From Candidatus Lachnoclostridium avicola (GTDB taxonomy: Bacteria > Bacillota > Clostridia > Lachnospirales > Lachnospiraceae), in NCBI GenBank assembly GCA_019114465.1, contig DXFM01000047.1, forward strand, positions 39,292 through 103,291: 64,000 bases of DNA, in the 5' to 3' direction. Below, piece after piece: positions 45,672 through 56,716 of the stretch; position 1 is the stretch's first letter; each line of letters opens with the position of its first letter. A program made the position numbers and the translations under genes. Below the pieces are notes generated by a model. That model was not told the origin of the DNA and searched no databases. It saw nothing but the letters and a program-made list of their open reading frames with translations.

Positions 45672-47516
45672 ATGGAGAGAGAGACAGTATTTAAGCGGAG
45701 GCTTGCCAGACATTACGATGAGCTGAAATGGCTCTACTGTGAGCTCTATGAGGGCGGCATCGGGATGTTTGAGGAGCTGGTGAAAGCCATGGAACAGCGC
45801 AGCCGGGAGAGGGACCGGAAACTGAAACGGCTGGACAAAAAGCGGGAGGAGGACCTGGACTGGTATAAGAGAAACGATATGGTGGGCATGATGATGTACA
45901 CCGACGCCTTTGCCGGGACTTTGAAAGGGGTAAAAGAGAAGCTGGACTATATTGAGGAGTGCGGCGTGCGCTGTCTCCATCTGATGCCTCTGCTGGACTC
46001 TCCCGCGGTAAACAACGACGGCGGCTATGCGGTGTCGGATTTTACCAAGGTAAAGGAAAGCCTGGGAACCATGGAGGATTTAAAGGATCTGGCGGAAGAA
46101 TGCCACAGAAGAACCATCAGCGTCTGTCTGGATTTCGTCATGAACCACACGTCGGAAGAGCACGAGTGGGCCAGGCGGGCCAGGGCAGGGGAAAAGGAAT
46201 ACCAGGACCGGTACTTCTTTTTCGACAATTACGATATTCCCGCCCAGTACGAGAAAACCTGTCCTCAGGTATTCCCCACTACAGCTCCCGGCAACTTTAC
46301 CTGGCTGGAGGACGCGAAAAAATATGTGATGACCACGTTTTATCCCTATCAATGGGACTTGAACTACCGCAACCCTGTGGTATTCAACACCATGGTGGAC
46401 TGCCTGCTGAACCTGGCCAACCAAGGGATCGACGTGATCCGCGTGGACGCTGTGCCCTATATCTGGAAAGAACTGGGAACCAGCTGCAGAAATCTCCCGC
46501 AGGTGCACACCCTGGTGCGGATGATCCGCATGATCTGCGAGATCGTCTGCCCGGCCGTTCTTCTTCTGGGGGAAGTGGTGATGGAGCCGGCAAAGGTAGT
46601 TCCCTATTTCGGAACCGTGGAGAAGCCGGAGTGCCATATGCTTTACAATGTGACCACCATGGCGTCCATCTGGCATACGGTGGCCACGGGAAAAGTTTCC
46701 CTGCTGAAGCATCAGATGGACGTGATCAACGGCCTCCCGAGGGAGTATGTATTTCTCAACTACCTTCGGTGTCATGACGACATTGGCTGGGGTCTGGAAT
46801 ATGACTGGCTCCGGAAGGAGAATATGGAGGAGGTTCCCCACAAGCGGTTTTTAAGTGATTACTTTACAGGAAAATGGCCGGGATCCATGGCCAGAGGCGA
46901 GCTCTACAATGACGATCCCTCATCGGGGGACGCCAGGCTCTGCGGAACCACCGCGTCTCTCTGCGGCCTGGAAGGAGCCCTGGAGACTGGAAATCAGGAG
47001 GCAGAGGAGAAGGCGGTCGCCTGTGACCAGATGCTTCACGCATTCATGATGACCCTGTCGGGCATCCCCATGCTTTACAGCGGGGACGAGATCGGCCAGC
47101 TCAACGATTACAGCTACAGGAATGATCCGGCGAAGGCAGCCGATTCCCGGTATGTGCACCGGGGAAAGTTCCACTGGGAGATGGCGGCCAAAAGAACGGA
47201 GAAGGGAACGGTACAGCAGCGCCTGTTTTCCGGAATCCGGCGTTTGGAGGAAATCCGGAAGAAGCTCCCCGTCTTTTTAAATGCCGCGGCGGTGCGCACG
47301 GCGGATACCGGTGATCCGGCGGTTCTCTGCCTGATAAGAGAGCTGGACGGAGAAAAACTGGCTGCCATCTTTAATTTTTCCGGAGAGGAGAAGACGGCAT
47401 ATATCAATGAACCGGGAACCTACCGGGACCTGCTCTCAGAGGAGGACCTGGAAGGAGTGAACGTGCCCATGGGTCCGTACGGAGCGCGCTGGATGCTTCT
47501 GAAACAGCAGATCTGA
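45672..47516 (+). CDS. GH13 amylosucrase-like / sucrose hydrolase
   Basis: A 614-residue GH13 enzyme closest in layout to subfamily GH13_4. An N-terminal helical domain (about 1-85) leads to the barrel with LHLMPLLDSP, DFVMNHTSEEHEWAR, and the nucleophile Asp in GIDVIRVDAVPYIWKELGTSC. The acid/base Glu lies in LLLGEVV and the transition-state Asp in LRCHDDIGWG. Amylosucrases transfer glucose from sucrose to an alpha-1,4-glucan; relatives only hydrolyse sucrose. Next to an alpha-galactosidase it would consume sucrose released from raffinose. ATG 45672 is preferred over the GTG at 45663 for SD spacing. Confidence 0.85.
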   Translation: MERETVFKRRLARHYDELKWLYCELYEGGIGMFEELVKAMEQRSRERDRKLKRLDKKREEDLDWYKRNDMVGMMMYTDAFAGTLKGVKEKLDYIEECGVRCLHLMPLLDSPAVNNDGGYAVSDFTKVKESLGTMEDLKDLAEECHRRTISVCLDFVMNHTSEEHEWARRARAGEKEYQDRYFFFDNYDIPAQYEKTCPQVFPTTAPGNFTWLEDAKKYVMTTFYPYQWDLNYRNPVVFNTMVDCLLNLANQGIDVIRVDAVPYIWKELGTSCRNLPQVHTLVRMIRMICEIVCPAVLLLGEVVMEPAKVVPYFGTVEKPECHMLYNVTTMASIWHTVATGKVSLLKHQMDVINGLPREYVFLNYLRCHDDIGWGLEYDWLRKENMEEVPHKRFLSDYFTGKWPGSMARGELYNDDPSSGDARLCGTTASLCGLEGALETGNQEAEEKAVACDQMLHAFMMTLSGIPMLYSGDEIGQLNDYSYRNDPAKAADSRYVHRGKFHWEMAAKRTEKGTVQQRLFSGIRRLEEIRKKLPVFLNAAAVRTADTGDPAVLCLIRELDGEKLAAIFNFSGEEKTAYINEPGTYRDLLSEEDLEGVNVPMGPYGARWMLLKQQI

Positions 47517-47557
47517 TGGGAATGGCAAGGAAAAACATTTAGTGTTAGGAGGAAATT

Positions 47558-50052
<2,495 letters not shown>

Positions 50053-50054
50053 GC

Positions 50055-50083
50055 TTGTATTTGACGGGGAACTATGGTATGAT
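50055..50083 (+). promoter_or_regulatory. Promoter of secG
   Basis: TTGTAT (50055-50060), 17-bp spacer, TATGAT (50078-50083). An overlapping TTGACG (50061-50066) has no matching -10. Confidence 0.55.
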
Positions 50084-50114
50084 TACAGGTGTTTGACTAT
50101 AGGAGGTGCGGATT

Positions 50115-50339
50115 TTGAGAATCGCGTTGTCTATCATATTTGTTCTTATAGCGATTGCATTGACCGTAATCGTACTGCTTCAGGAAGGCAAGTCCCAGGG
50201 TCTGGGTTCCATCGCCGGCATGGCGGATACCTACTGGGGAAGAAACAAGGGCCGTTCCATGGAGGGAAACTTGGAGAAGTTCACAAAGTTTGCCGCCATC
50301 CTGTTTGTGGTGCTGGCGCTTGTGCTGAATTTACTGTAA
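50115..50339 (+). CDS. secG: Preprotein translocase subunit SecG
   Basis: A 74-residue protein with two membrane segments (IALSIIFVLIAIALTVIVLLQ and FTKFAAILFVVLALVLNLL) joined by a Gly-rich loop (EGKSQGLGSIAGM), the SecG layout. The start is TTG 50115: AGGAGG (50101-50106) lies 8 bases upstream and the GTG at 50106 overlaps the SD itself. It is part of the SecYEG channel. Its position before rnr and smpB is the classic Firmicute secG-rnr-smpB order. Confidence 0.9.
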   Translation: MRIALSIIFVLIAIALTVIVLLQEGKSQGLGSIAGMADTYWGRNKGRSMEGNLEKFTKFAAILFVVLALVLNLL

Positions 50340-50352
50340 TAAGACAGCGGAT

Positions 50353-50379
50353 AACACTCTTGGCAACAAGAGTGTTTTT
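50353..50379 (+). terminator. Terminator between secG and rnr
   Basis: AACACTCTTG (50353-50362), loop gcaa, CAAGAGTGTT (50367-50376), then T. Perfect 10-bp stem. Partial read-through to rnr is likely, given the conserved gene order. Confidence 0.9.
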
Positions 50380-50451
50380 CATTTCATGGGATATTTTTCC
50401 GTGAGTATGACGCTCCGCAGCACGAAGATATAAAAGAGTGAAAGAGAAGAT

Positions 50452-52611
50452 ATGGATAAAGAATTATTAGAGCAGAGAAAGAAAAATCTGGAGGAGCTGT
50501 TTCGCGATCCGACGTACAGGCCCATGAAAGTGAAGGAGCTGGCCATTCTTCTGGATATTCCCAAATCCCGCAGGGAGGAGCTGAGGGAGGTGCTGGACGC
50601 CCTGGTGGCGGAGGGAAAGGCCGGCGTGTCCAAAAAGGGCAAGTACGGGAAGCCGGAGGCCTTTTCCATTGTGGGATTGTTCAGCGGGACGGCGAAGGGG
50701 TTTGGCTTTGTCACCGTGGAAGGGTGGGAGGAAGACGTGTTCATCCCGCCGGACAGGACGGGAGGCGCCCTTCACGGAGACCGTGTCCAGATCGTCACCG
50801 AGGACGGAAAGAAGGGACGCCGGACAGAGGGAACGGTGGTCCGGGTGCTGGAACGGGCCAACCGGGAGATGGTGGGATACTATCAGAAAAGCAAAAATTT
50901 TGGTTTTGTGATCCCGGACAACCAGAAGATCAGCTGTGATGTATTTATTCCTCAGGGAAAGGATATGGGGGCAGTCACCGGCCACAAGGTGGTAGCCGCC
51001 ATCACTGACTACGGGGACGGGTCCAAAAAGCCGGAGGGCAGAATCGTGGAGATCCTGGGCCATATCAACGACCCGGGAGTGGATATCCTCTCTGTGGTGA
51101 GAGCTTACGGCCTGCCGGAGGAGTTTCCGGAGGATGTGATGGCCCAGGCGGGGCGGATTCCTGACACTGTCCCGGAGAAGGACAAGGCCGGCCGGCTGGA
51201 CCTGAGAAATGTGCAGATGGTGACCATCGACGGGGAGGATGCCAAAGACCTGGATGATGCCGTAAGCCTGGAGAAGGAGACGGGAGAGCAGGGGGTGAGA
51301 TACCGCCTGGGCGTGCACATCGCCGATGTGAGCCACTATGTGACGGAGGGAAGTCCCCTGGACCGGGAGGCCTTAAAGCGTTCCACCAGCGTGTATCTGG
51401 TGGACCGGGTGATTCCCATGCTGCCCCACCGCCTGTCCAACGGGATCTGCTCCCTGAACGCCGGGGAGGACCGACTGGCCCTGTCCTGTCTCATGGAGAT
51501 CGATGAAAAGGGAAAGATTCTCTCCCACCGCATCGCGGAGACGGTGATCCGGGTGGACCGGCGGATGAGCTATACGGATGTGAACCGGATCATCACCCAT
51601 GAGGACGAGGAAACCATGGAGAAGTACCGGGAGCTGGTGCCCCTGTTTTTCCGGATGAAGGAGCTCTCAGAGATTCTCCGGAAGCGGAGAATGAAGCGGG
51701 GAGCCATTGATTTTGACTTTCCGGAGAGCAAGATCATTCTGGATGAGAAGGGAAAACCGGTGGACATCCGGCCCTACGAGAGGAACGCGGCTACGAAGCT
51801 GATTGAGGATTTCATGCTGGCGGCCAATGAGACGGTGGCGGAGGACTATTTCTGGCAGGAGGTGCCCTTCCTCTACCGGACCCACGATGAGCCGGATCCG
51901 GAAAAGATGAAAAATCTGGCGGTGTTTATCAACAATTTCGGCTACACCCTTCGGTTCCAGAAAGGGGAGATCCATCCGAAGGAGCTGCAGAAGCTTCTGA
52001 CAAAGATTGAGGGTACGCCGGAGGAGGCGCTGCTGTCCAGACTGACCCTGCGCTCCATGAAGCAGGCGAAATACACGGCGGTCAACACCGGCCATTTCGG
52101 TCTGGCGGCGAAGTACTACACCCATTTCACCTCCCCCATCCGCCGCTATCCCGATCTCCAGATCCACCGGATCATCAAGGAAAATCTGAGAGGCGGCCTG
52201 AGCGGAAAGCGGACGGCCCACTACGAGCGGCTGCTGCCGGAAGTGGCAGTGCAGACATCAGCTCTGGAACGGCGGGCCGACGAGGCGGAGCGGGAGACGG
52301 ACAAGCTGAAGAAGTGCGAGTATATGAGCCGGTTTATCGGTGAGGAGTTTGACGGAGTGATTTCCGGCGTCACCGGCTGGGGCTTTTACGTGGAGCTGCC
52401 CAACACGGTGGAAGGACTGGTGCGGGTCAGCGAAATGAAAGACGATTACTATGTGTTTGATGAACAGTCCCTGGAACTTCGGGGAGAGATGACCCGCAGA
52501 GTTTACCGCCTGGGACAGCGGGTGCGGGTGCAGGTGACGGGAACGGACAAACTCTCCCGCACCATCGACTTTGCCTGCGTGGGAGAACCGGAGGCAAAAC
52601 AGGAGGAATAA
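50452..52611 (+). CDS. rnr: Ribonuclease R
   Basis: A 719-residue 3'-5' exoribonuclease. An N-terminal winged helix (about 15-65) and two cold-shock domains (about 75-240, GFGFVTVEG, FGFVIPDN) precede the RNB catalytic core with TIDGEDAKDLDDAVSLE (active-site Asp cluster at about 261-270). A C-terminal S1 domain (about 625-710, FDGVISGVTGWGFYVEL) follows. It degrades structured RNA and, with SmpB-tmRNA, faulty messages. smpB starts 3 bases later. The SD (agagaag) is weak. Confidence 0.95.
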   Translation: MDKELLEQRKKNLEELFRDPTYRPMKVKELAILLDIPKSRREELREVLDALVAEGKAGVSKKGKYGKPEAFSIVGLFSGTAKGFGFVTVEGWEEDVFIPPDRTGGALHGDRVQIVTEDGKKGRRTEGTVVRVLERANREMVGYYQKSKNFGFVIPDNQKISCDVFIPQGKDMGAVTGHKVVAAITDYGDGSKKPEGRIVEILGHINDPGVDILSVVRAYGLPEEFPEDVMAQAGRIPDTVPEKDKAGRLDLRNVQMVTIDGEDAKDLDDAVSLEKETGEQGVRYRLGVHIADVSHYVTEGSPLDREALKRSTSVYLVDRVIPMLPHRLSNGICSLNAGEDRLALSCLMEIDEKGKILSHRIAETVIRVDRRMSYTDVNRIITHEDEETMEKYRELVPLFFRMKELSEILRKRRMKRGAIDFDFPESKIILDEKGKPVDIRPYERNAATKLIEDFMLAANETVAEDYFWQEVPFLYRTHDEPDPEKMKNLAVFINNFGYTLRFQKGEIHPKELQKLLTKIEGTPEEALLSRLTLRSMKQAKYTAVNTGHFGLAAKYYTHFTSPIRRYPDLQIHRIIKENLRGGLSGKRTAHYERLLPEVAVQTSALERRADEAERETDKLKKCEYMSRFIGEEFDGVISGVTGWGFYVELPNTVEGLVRVSEMKDDYYVFDEQSLELRGEMTRRVYRLGQRVRVQVTGTDKLSRTIDFACVGEPEAKQEE

Positions 52612-52614
52612 GGC

Positions 52615-53079
52615 ATGAGCAAGGAATCAGTCAAGCTGGTGGCCAACAACAAAAAGGCCTACCACGATTACTTTATCGAGGATAAATATGAGGCGGGGAT
52701 CGAGCTGTTCGGCACGGAGGTGAAATCCATCCGCATGGGAAAATGCAGCATCAAGGAGTCCTTTATCCGCATTGAAAAGGGGCAGGTCTACATCTACGGC
52801 ATGCACATCAGTCCCTATGAAAAGGGAAATATTTTCAACAAGGATCCCCTGCGGGTCCGCAGGCTTCTGATGCACAAGACGGAGATCCGCCGCCTGGAGT
52901 CCAAGCTGGCGGAGAAAGGACTGACCCTGGTGCCTCTCCAGGTGTATTTTAAGGGCAGCCTGGTGAAGGTGGAAGTGGGTCTGGCCCGGGGCAAGAAGCT
53001 CTACGACAAGCGGCAGGACATTGCCAAAAAGGACGCCCGCCGGGAAGTGGAGCGGGATTACAAGATGAAGCTGCGGTAG
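52615..53079 (+). CDS. smpB: tmRNA-binding protein SmpB
   Basis: A 154-residue protein with the SmpB blocks [20 protein letters not shown] (N-terminal), [11 protein letters not shown] and [10 protein letters not shown] near the basic C-tail. It delivers tmRNA to stalled ribosomes. Its partner ssrA lies 4.4 kb downstream on the same strand (57464-57799), and RNase R is encoded immediately upstream. A terminator follows. Confidence 0.96.
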   Translation: MSKESVKLVANNKKAYHDYFIEDKYEAGIELFGTEVKSIRMGKCSIKESFIRIEKGQVYIYGMHISPYEKGNIFNKDPLRVRRLLMHKTEIRRLESKLAEKGLTLVPLQVYFKGSLVKVEVGLARGKKLYDKRQDIAKKDARREVERDYKMKLR

Positions 53080-53149
53080 GCCGGATCTGTGATTCCGGCA
53101 GTGAGAGACTGGCTGTTTGAGCAGACCAGATAGACGCCGGCCGGCGAAA

Positions 53150-53179
53150 GAGTCCGTTGAAACGACGGGCTCTTTTTTT
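53150..53179 (+). terminator. Terminator of rnr-smpB
   Basis: GAGTCCGT (53150-53157) pairs with ACGGGCTC (53165-53172) and is followed by seven T. Confidence 0.88.
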
Positions 53180-53295
53180 GACCCGCCAGCCTGGTGGCCA
53201 TGGTAAAATAAAAAATGCGTTTTCTGCAACTTTTTCATGAAAATAATTATCTATAGGATAGAAGGACACAAAGGAACACAAAAGAGGACATGATC

Positions 53296-53784
53296 ATGAA
53301 ACAGGACCTGTATGACAAAATCGTGACTTATATCGTGGAACATCAGAATCAGTTTTACCGGCTGGCGTACAGCTATGTCCGCAGCCGGGAGGATGCGCTG
53401 GATGTGGTGCAGAACGGGGTGTGTCAGGCTTTGGAACATTATAAAGACCTTCGGAATGAAGATGCGGTGAAGACCTGGTTTTACCGGATTCTGGTGAATG
53501 AGAGCCTTCGTTTTTTGAAGGACCGGAACCGGCTTCCCCTGGGGGAGGAGGAACTGCCGGAAGGTGTCTACGAGGAAAAAGGCTTTGAGATGCAGGATGA
53601 TTTAAACCAGTATATCAGCCGGCTGGATGGAGATACACAGACGATTATCCGGCTCCGCTTTTTTGAGGAGCTGTCTTTAAAGGAGATCGCCGATATCACA
53701 GAAATGAATCTGAATACGGTAAAGGCAAAACTTTACCGGGGACTGAAGCAGTTAAAGGTGAATGTTTTGGAGGTGGATGTATGA
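53296..53784 (+). CDS. ECF-type RNA polymerase sigma factor (SigV-like)
   Basis: A 162-residue sigma factor with region 2 (FYRLAYSYVRSREDALDVVQ, about 20-40) and region 4 (FFEELSLKEIADITEMNLNTVKAKLYRGLKQL, about 118-150). ATG 53296 has AGAGG 8 bases upstream, better than the ATG at 53290. The stop overlaps the start of the RsiV-like gene (ATGA). Such pairs sense envelope stress; the SigV-RsiV pair of Bacillus responds to lysozyme. No clear ECF-type autoregulated promoter was found upstream by eye. Confidence 0.88.
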   Translation: MKQDLYDKIVTYIVEHQNQFYRLAYSYVRSREDALDVVQNGVCQALEHYKDLRNEDAVKTWFYRILVNESLRFLKDRNRLPLGEEELPEGVYEEKGFEMQDDLNQYISRLDGDTQTIIRLRFFEELSLKEIADITEMNLNTVKAKLYRGLKQLKVNVLEVDV

Positions 53785-54632
53785 ATTCCATGGAGAAGGC
53801 AAAGCGCCGTTATGATGAGACGGAAATTCCGGAAGAGCTGTCGGGACGGATTCAGGAGGAAATCCGGAAGGCGGACCTTAAAAGAAACAGGATTCTGGCA
53901 TTCCGCCGGGGTCTAAGGGGGAGCGCGGCGGCGGCTGCAGCGGCAGCGGTGGTATTTACCGCGGCGTTAAACACCAGCACCGCTTTTGCGGAGACGGCCG
54001 GAAGTCTGCCGGTGATCGGGGCGGTGGCCCGGGTGCTCACCTTCCGCTCCTATGAGGAGGAGGGCGAGGACCTGAAGATATCGGTGGAAATTCCCAGCGT
54101 GGAGATGATCTCGGAAGATTTCAGCGGTCTGGAACAGTCGGTCAATGAAGAGATTTTAAACCTGTGCGAGCAGTATGCCGACGAGGCGAAGCTCCGGGCG
54201 GAGGAATATCGGAAGGCATTCCTGGATACGGGAGGCACGGAGGAAGAGTGGGCCGCCCACAACATTGAAATCCGTGTCTGGTACGAGGTAAAATCTCAGA
54301 CAGACACCCATCTGTCCCTGGCGGTCATGGGAACGGAAAACTGGACCACTGCCTACAGCCAGACCAGGTACTACAATTTTGATCTGGAAAATGGCAGGCT
54401 GCTGACCCTTGAGGATGTTCTGGGAGAGAACTACAAAGAGATTTCTGACGAGGAAATCCGCAGGCAGATGAAAGAGCGGGAGCAAAACGGAGCTGTGTAC
54501 TTTGATTCCTTTGAAGGAATTGATGAAAATACGCCATTTTATCTGAATGAGGCGGGAAATCCGGTGATCGTGTTTGAGGCCTATGAGATCGCTCCCGGCA
54601 GCGAAGGGCAGCAGGAGTTTGAGATTAATTAA
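53781..54632 (+). CDS. RsiV-like anti-sigma factor (DUF4179/DUF3298 type)
   Basis: A 283-residue single-pass membrane protein. A cytosolic N-terminus (about 1-50, charged) precedes an Ala-rich membrane helix (about 50-70). The extracytoplasmic domain contains YYNFDLENGRLLTLEDVLGENY and ENTPFYLNEAGNPVIVFEAYEIAPG, which matches the DUF3298 domain of RsiV (lysozyme-binding in Bacillus). It would hold the ECF sigma until proteolysis. Translation is coupled to the sigma gene. Confidence 0.85.
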   Translation: MNSMEKAKRRYDETEIPEELSGRIQEEIRKADLKRNRILAFRRGLRGSAAAAAAAAVVFTAALNTSTAFAETAGSLPVIGAVARVLTFRSYEEEGEDLKISVEIPSVEMISEDFSGLEQSVNEEILNLCEQYADEAKLRAEEYRKAFLDTGGTEEEWAAHNIEIRVWYEVKSQTDTHLSLAVMGTENWTTAYSQTRYYNFDLENGRLLTLEDVLGENYKEISDEEIRRQMKEREQNGAVYFDSFEGIDENTPFYLNEAGNPVIVFEAYEIAPGSEGQQEFEIN

Positions 54633-54659
54633 CTAAAAAAGGAAAGAGAGGAATGTGTG

Positions 54660-55229
54660 ATGAAAAAGATGAGAGTGCTTGTGATGGCAGCTGTTGTGGG
54701 ACTGGCGGTGACCGGATGCGGTTCCGGCAGTGGAAAGGGGCAGACGGAACCGGCGGTTTCCGTGCAGGAGACGGAGACTGAGAAGAGCGCGGACGAGACG
54801 GGGGATCTGACGGAGGCCGGCAGTCAGGCAGAGACCGCAGAGACGAGTACTACTGCCGTGACGGAAGAAAATGGAACTGCCGGCTATAAAGACAACTTTG
54901 ACGTGGACAGTGCCGCAGCCCAGGCGTTTGCAGAAAAAGTTCAGGCGGCAGTGGCTGACAGGGATCTGGAAGCCCTGGCGGATCTGACTGCCTTTCCGGT
55001 ATATGTGGGCCTGCCGGAGGTGGACGGCGGCGTGGAGAGCCGGGAAGAGTTCCTAAATCTCGGCGCCGATCAGGTCTTCACGCCGGAGCTGGTGGCTTCG
55101 GTGGCTGCGGCAGATCTCTCCGATCTTTCTCCCAGCATGGCAGGATTTGTGCTGTCGGACGGGGGATCAGCCAACATTATTTTTGGGGTGAGTGACGGAG
55201 TGCTGGCCATTAAGGGAATTAACTATTAA
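54660..55229 (+). CDS. Lipoprotein downstream of the sigma/anti-sigma pair
   Basis: A 189-residue predicted lipoprotein. The signal peptide ends in a VTGCG lipobox, followed by a Glu/Thr-rich linker (about 25-80) and a small domain (about 85-189) with PVYVGLPEVDGGVESREEFL. I do not recognise the domain. ATG 54660 has GAGAGG 8 bases upstream; the GTG at 54657 is an alternative. It is likely a member of the sigma regulon by position. It is unrelated in sequence to the lipoproteins at 12461 and 56717 apart from the shared linker style. Confidence 0.72.
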   Translation: MKKMRVLVMAAVVGLAVTGCGSGSGKGQTEPAVSVQETETEKSADETGDLTEAGSQAETAETSTTAVTEENGTAGYKDNFDVDSAAAQAFAEKVQAAVADRDLEALADLTAFPVYVGLPEVDGGVESREEFLNLGADQVFTPELVASVAAADLSDLSPSMAGFVLSDGGSANIIFGVSDGVLAIKGINY

Positions 55230-55235
55230 ATGTAG

Positions 55236-55291
55236 AATGAGAACCGTCTGTCGGAGGCTGCCCAGTAGGAGCCCGCCGGACGGTTCTCATT
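55236..55291 (+). terminator. Terminator after the lipoprotein gene
   Basis: AATGAGAACCGTC (55236-55248) pairs with GACGGTTCTCATT (55279-55291), a 13-bp perfect stem. Only a weak gatttta tail follows. Confidence 0.7.
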
Positions 55292-55393
55292 GATTTTATC
55301 AGTAAGGGACAAAACTGTTTATAAACTGACAATTTTTGCATTAACTTGTAAAAAATCATGTCACAAATTAAATTTGTGAAAAAAGTGTGAAAA

Positions 55394-55420
55394 TTAGCAC
55401 TCAGCTATTGACAGTGCTAA
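55394..55420. promoter_or_regulatory. CIRCE element (HrcA operator)
   Basis: TTAGCACTC-N9-CAGTGCTAA, matching CIRCE (TTAGCACTC-N9-GAGTGCTAA) at 17 of 18 arm bases. It overlaps the -35 region of the Hsp20 promoter, so HrcA binding would repress these genes. Confidence 0.93.
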
Positions 55421-55436
55421 TAAATGGTGCTATAAC
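55408..55436 (+). promoter_or_regulatory. Promoter of the Hsp20 operon
   Basis: TTGACA (55408-55413), 17-bp spacer, TATAAC (55431-55436). The right arm of CIRCE lies inside the spacer. A leader of about 120 bases follows before the first start codon, with no clear thermosensor fold by eye. Confidence 0.88.
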
Positions 55437-55564
55437 ATAGTCAGAACAAAGGAAGAGGGATAAAAAGAAGAAAAGAAATGAAATTCTTCGAAATCCCCCG
55501 CACCGGTTCCAGAAATCAGGTAACAAGATAAAGAATGTTTGATCGAGAAAAGGAGAGATGATTT

Positions 55565-55996
55565 ATGTTGATGCCTAGTATTTTTGGAGAGAGTTTACTG
55601 GATGACTTTTTTGAGGATCCTTTTGATAATTACGCTTACGCGATGAATACGTCGAATCTGATGAAGACCGATGTGAAAGATACGGATCAGGGTTATGAGA
55701 TCACCATGAACCTGCCGGGAGTAAAGAAGGAAGATGTGAAGGCGGAGCTGAAGGACGGTTATCTGACCATCAGCGCTTCCACCAATTCCAACAAGGATGA
55801 GAAGGACGGCAATGGCCGCTACATCCGCAGAGAGCGTTACAGCGGCTCCTGCAGCAGAAGCTTCTATGTAGGCGAGGATGTTACTCAGGATGAGATCAAG
55901 GCGAAATTTGAAAATGGCGCTTTGACCCTGCTGGTTCCGAAGAAAGATCAGAAGCCGGCGGTGGAAGACAAGAAGTACATTGCCATTGAGGGATAA
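55565..55996 (+). CDS. Small heat-shock protein Hsp20 (first copy)
   Basis: A 143-residue alpha-crystallin-domain chaperone. MLMPSIFGESLL begins an unstructured N-arm. The alpha-crystallin domain (about 40-130) contains YEITMNLPGVKKEDVKAELKDGYLTISA and FENGALTLLVPKK, and the C-tail ends KYIAIEG. It binds unfolding proteins in an ATP-independent way. It is under CIRCE/HrcA control, unusual but documented for Hsp20 in Clostridia. Confidence 0.93.
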   Translation: MLMPSIFGESLLDDFFEDPFDNYAYAMNTSNLMKTDVKDTDQGYEITMNLPGVKKEDVKAELKDGYLTISASTNSNKDEKDGNGRYIRRERYSGSCSRSFYVGEDVTQDEIKAKFENGALTLLVPKKDQKPAVEDKKYIAIEG

Positions 55997-56038
55997 ACAG
56001 TCAGACAGAAGACAGCAGACGGAAAGGAGAAATGACTT

Positions 56039-56494
56039 ATGTTGATGCCCAGCATTTTCAGAGATGATTTATTTGACGATTGGATGAACGATTTCTTTGA
56101 TGATCGTGATATGAAAAAAGTAGAAAAGAAACTGTACGGCCGCAGGGGCCGCAACCTGATGAAGACGGATATCCGGGAGACAGATACCAGCTATGAGCTG
56201 GAGATGGATCTTCCTGGATTTAAGAAGGATGAGATCAAAGTTTCCCTGGAGAACGGTTACCTGACCATCAGCGCCGCCAGAGGCCTGGATCAGGACGAAC
56301 AGGAGAAGAAGACAGGAAAATACCTGAGGAGAGAGCGCTACGCGGGAGCCTGCGAGAGAAGCTTCTACGTGGGCGAGGATGTTACCCAGGATGAGATCAA
56401 GGGTGAGTTCAAACACGGCATTCTGAAGCTGACGATCCCGAAGAAGGATCAGAAAGCGGCGGTGCCGGAGAAGAAGTACATTGCTATTGAATAA
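56039..56494 (+). CDS. Small heat-shock protein Hsp20 (second copy)
   Basis: A 151-residue paralogue of the first Hsp20, with the same start (MLMPSIF) and matching core (YELEMDLPGFKKDEIKVSLENGYLTISA, FKHGILKLTIPKK). The N-arm is longer and very acidic, with a basic stretch (MKKVEKKLYGRRGR). The 42-base gap carries its own SD (aaaggag). The pair probably arose by tandem duplication and may form mixed oligomers. Confidence 0.93.
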   Translation: MLMPSIFRDDLFDDWMNDFFDDRDMKKVEKKLYGRRGRNLMKTDIRETDTSYELEMDLPGFKKDEIKVSLENGYLTISAARGLDQDEQEKKTGKYLRRERYAGACERSFYVGEDVTQDEIKGEFKHGILKLTIPKKDQKAAVPEKKYIAIE

Positions 56495-56551
56495 TCCCAT
56501 CCCATAGAGATGATACGTTGACATAACTCCTATATAGATATGACTGAAACA

Positions 56552-56596
56552 CAGAAAGGCCGGCGGCCGCCTTCGGGCGGCTGTCCGGCCTTTCTG
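56552..56596 (+). terminator. GC-rich hairpin terminating the Hsp20 operon
   Basis: CAGAAAGGCCGG (56552-56563) pairs with CCGGCCTTTCTG (56585-56596), with an inner GCCGCC-ttcg-GGCGGC stem closed by a UUCG loop. Very stable, but no T-tract follows. Confidence 0.65.
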
Positions 56597-56685
56597 CACG
56601 TCCCGAATTTTTGACGGCGCCGCCGGAATTCTCCAAAATCTTCCGAAAATCTTAAAGACAGAGTAAGGAAGGAACGGAATGAATC

Positions 56686-56694
56686 TGATATAAT
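56686..56694 (+). promoter_or_regulatory. Extended -10 promoter of the lipoprotein gene
   Basis: TGATATAAT (56686-56694) is a TG-N-TATAAT extended -10 box. No good -35 was seen. It lies 23 bases before the ATG. Confidence 0.6.
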
Positions 56695-56716
56695 AAAAGA
56701 AAAGGGAGAAAGGAGA

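Noticed and set aside
53181..53295. ECF-type autoregulated promoter before the sigma gene
   Set aside because: A TGCAAC is present at 53225-53230, but no matching -10 at the usual spacing was found.
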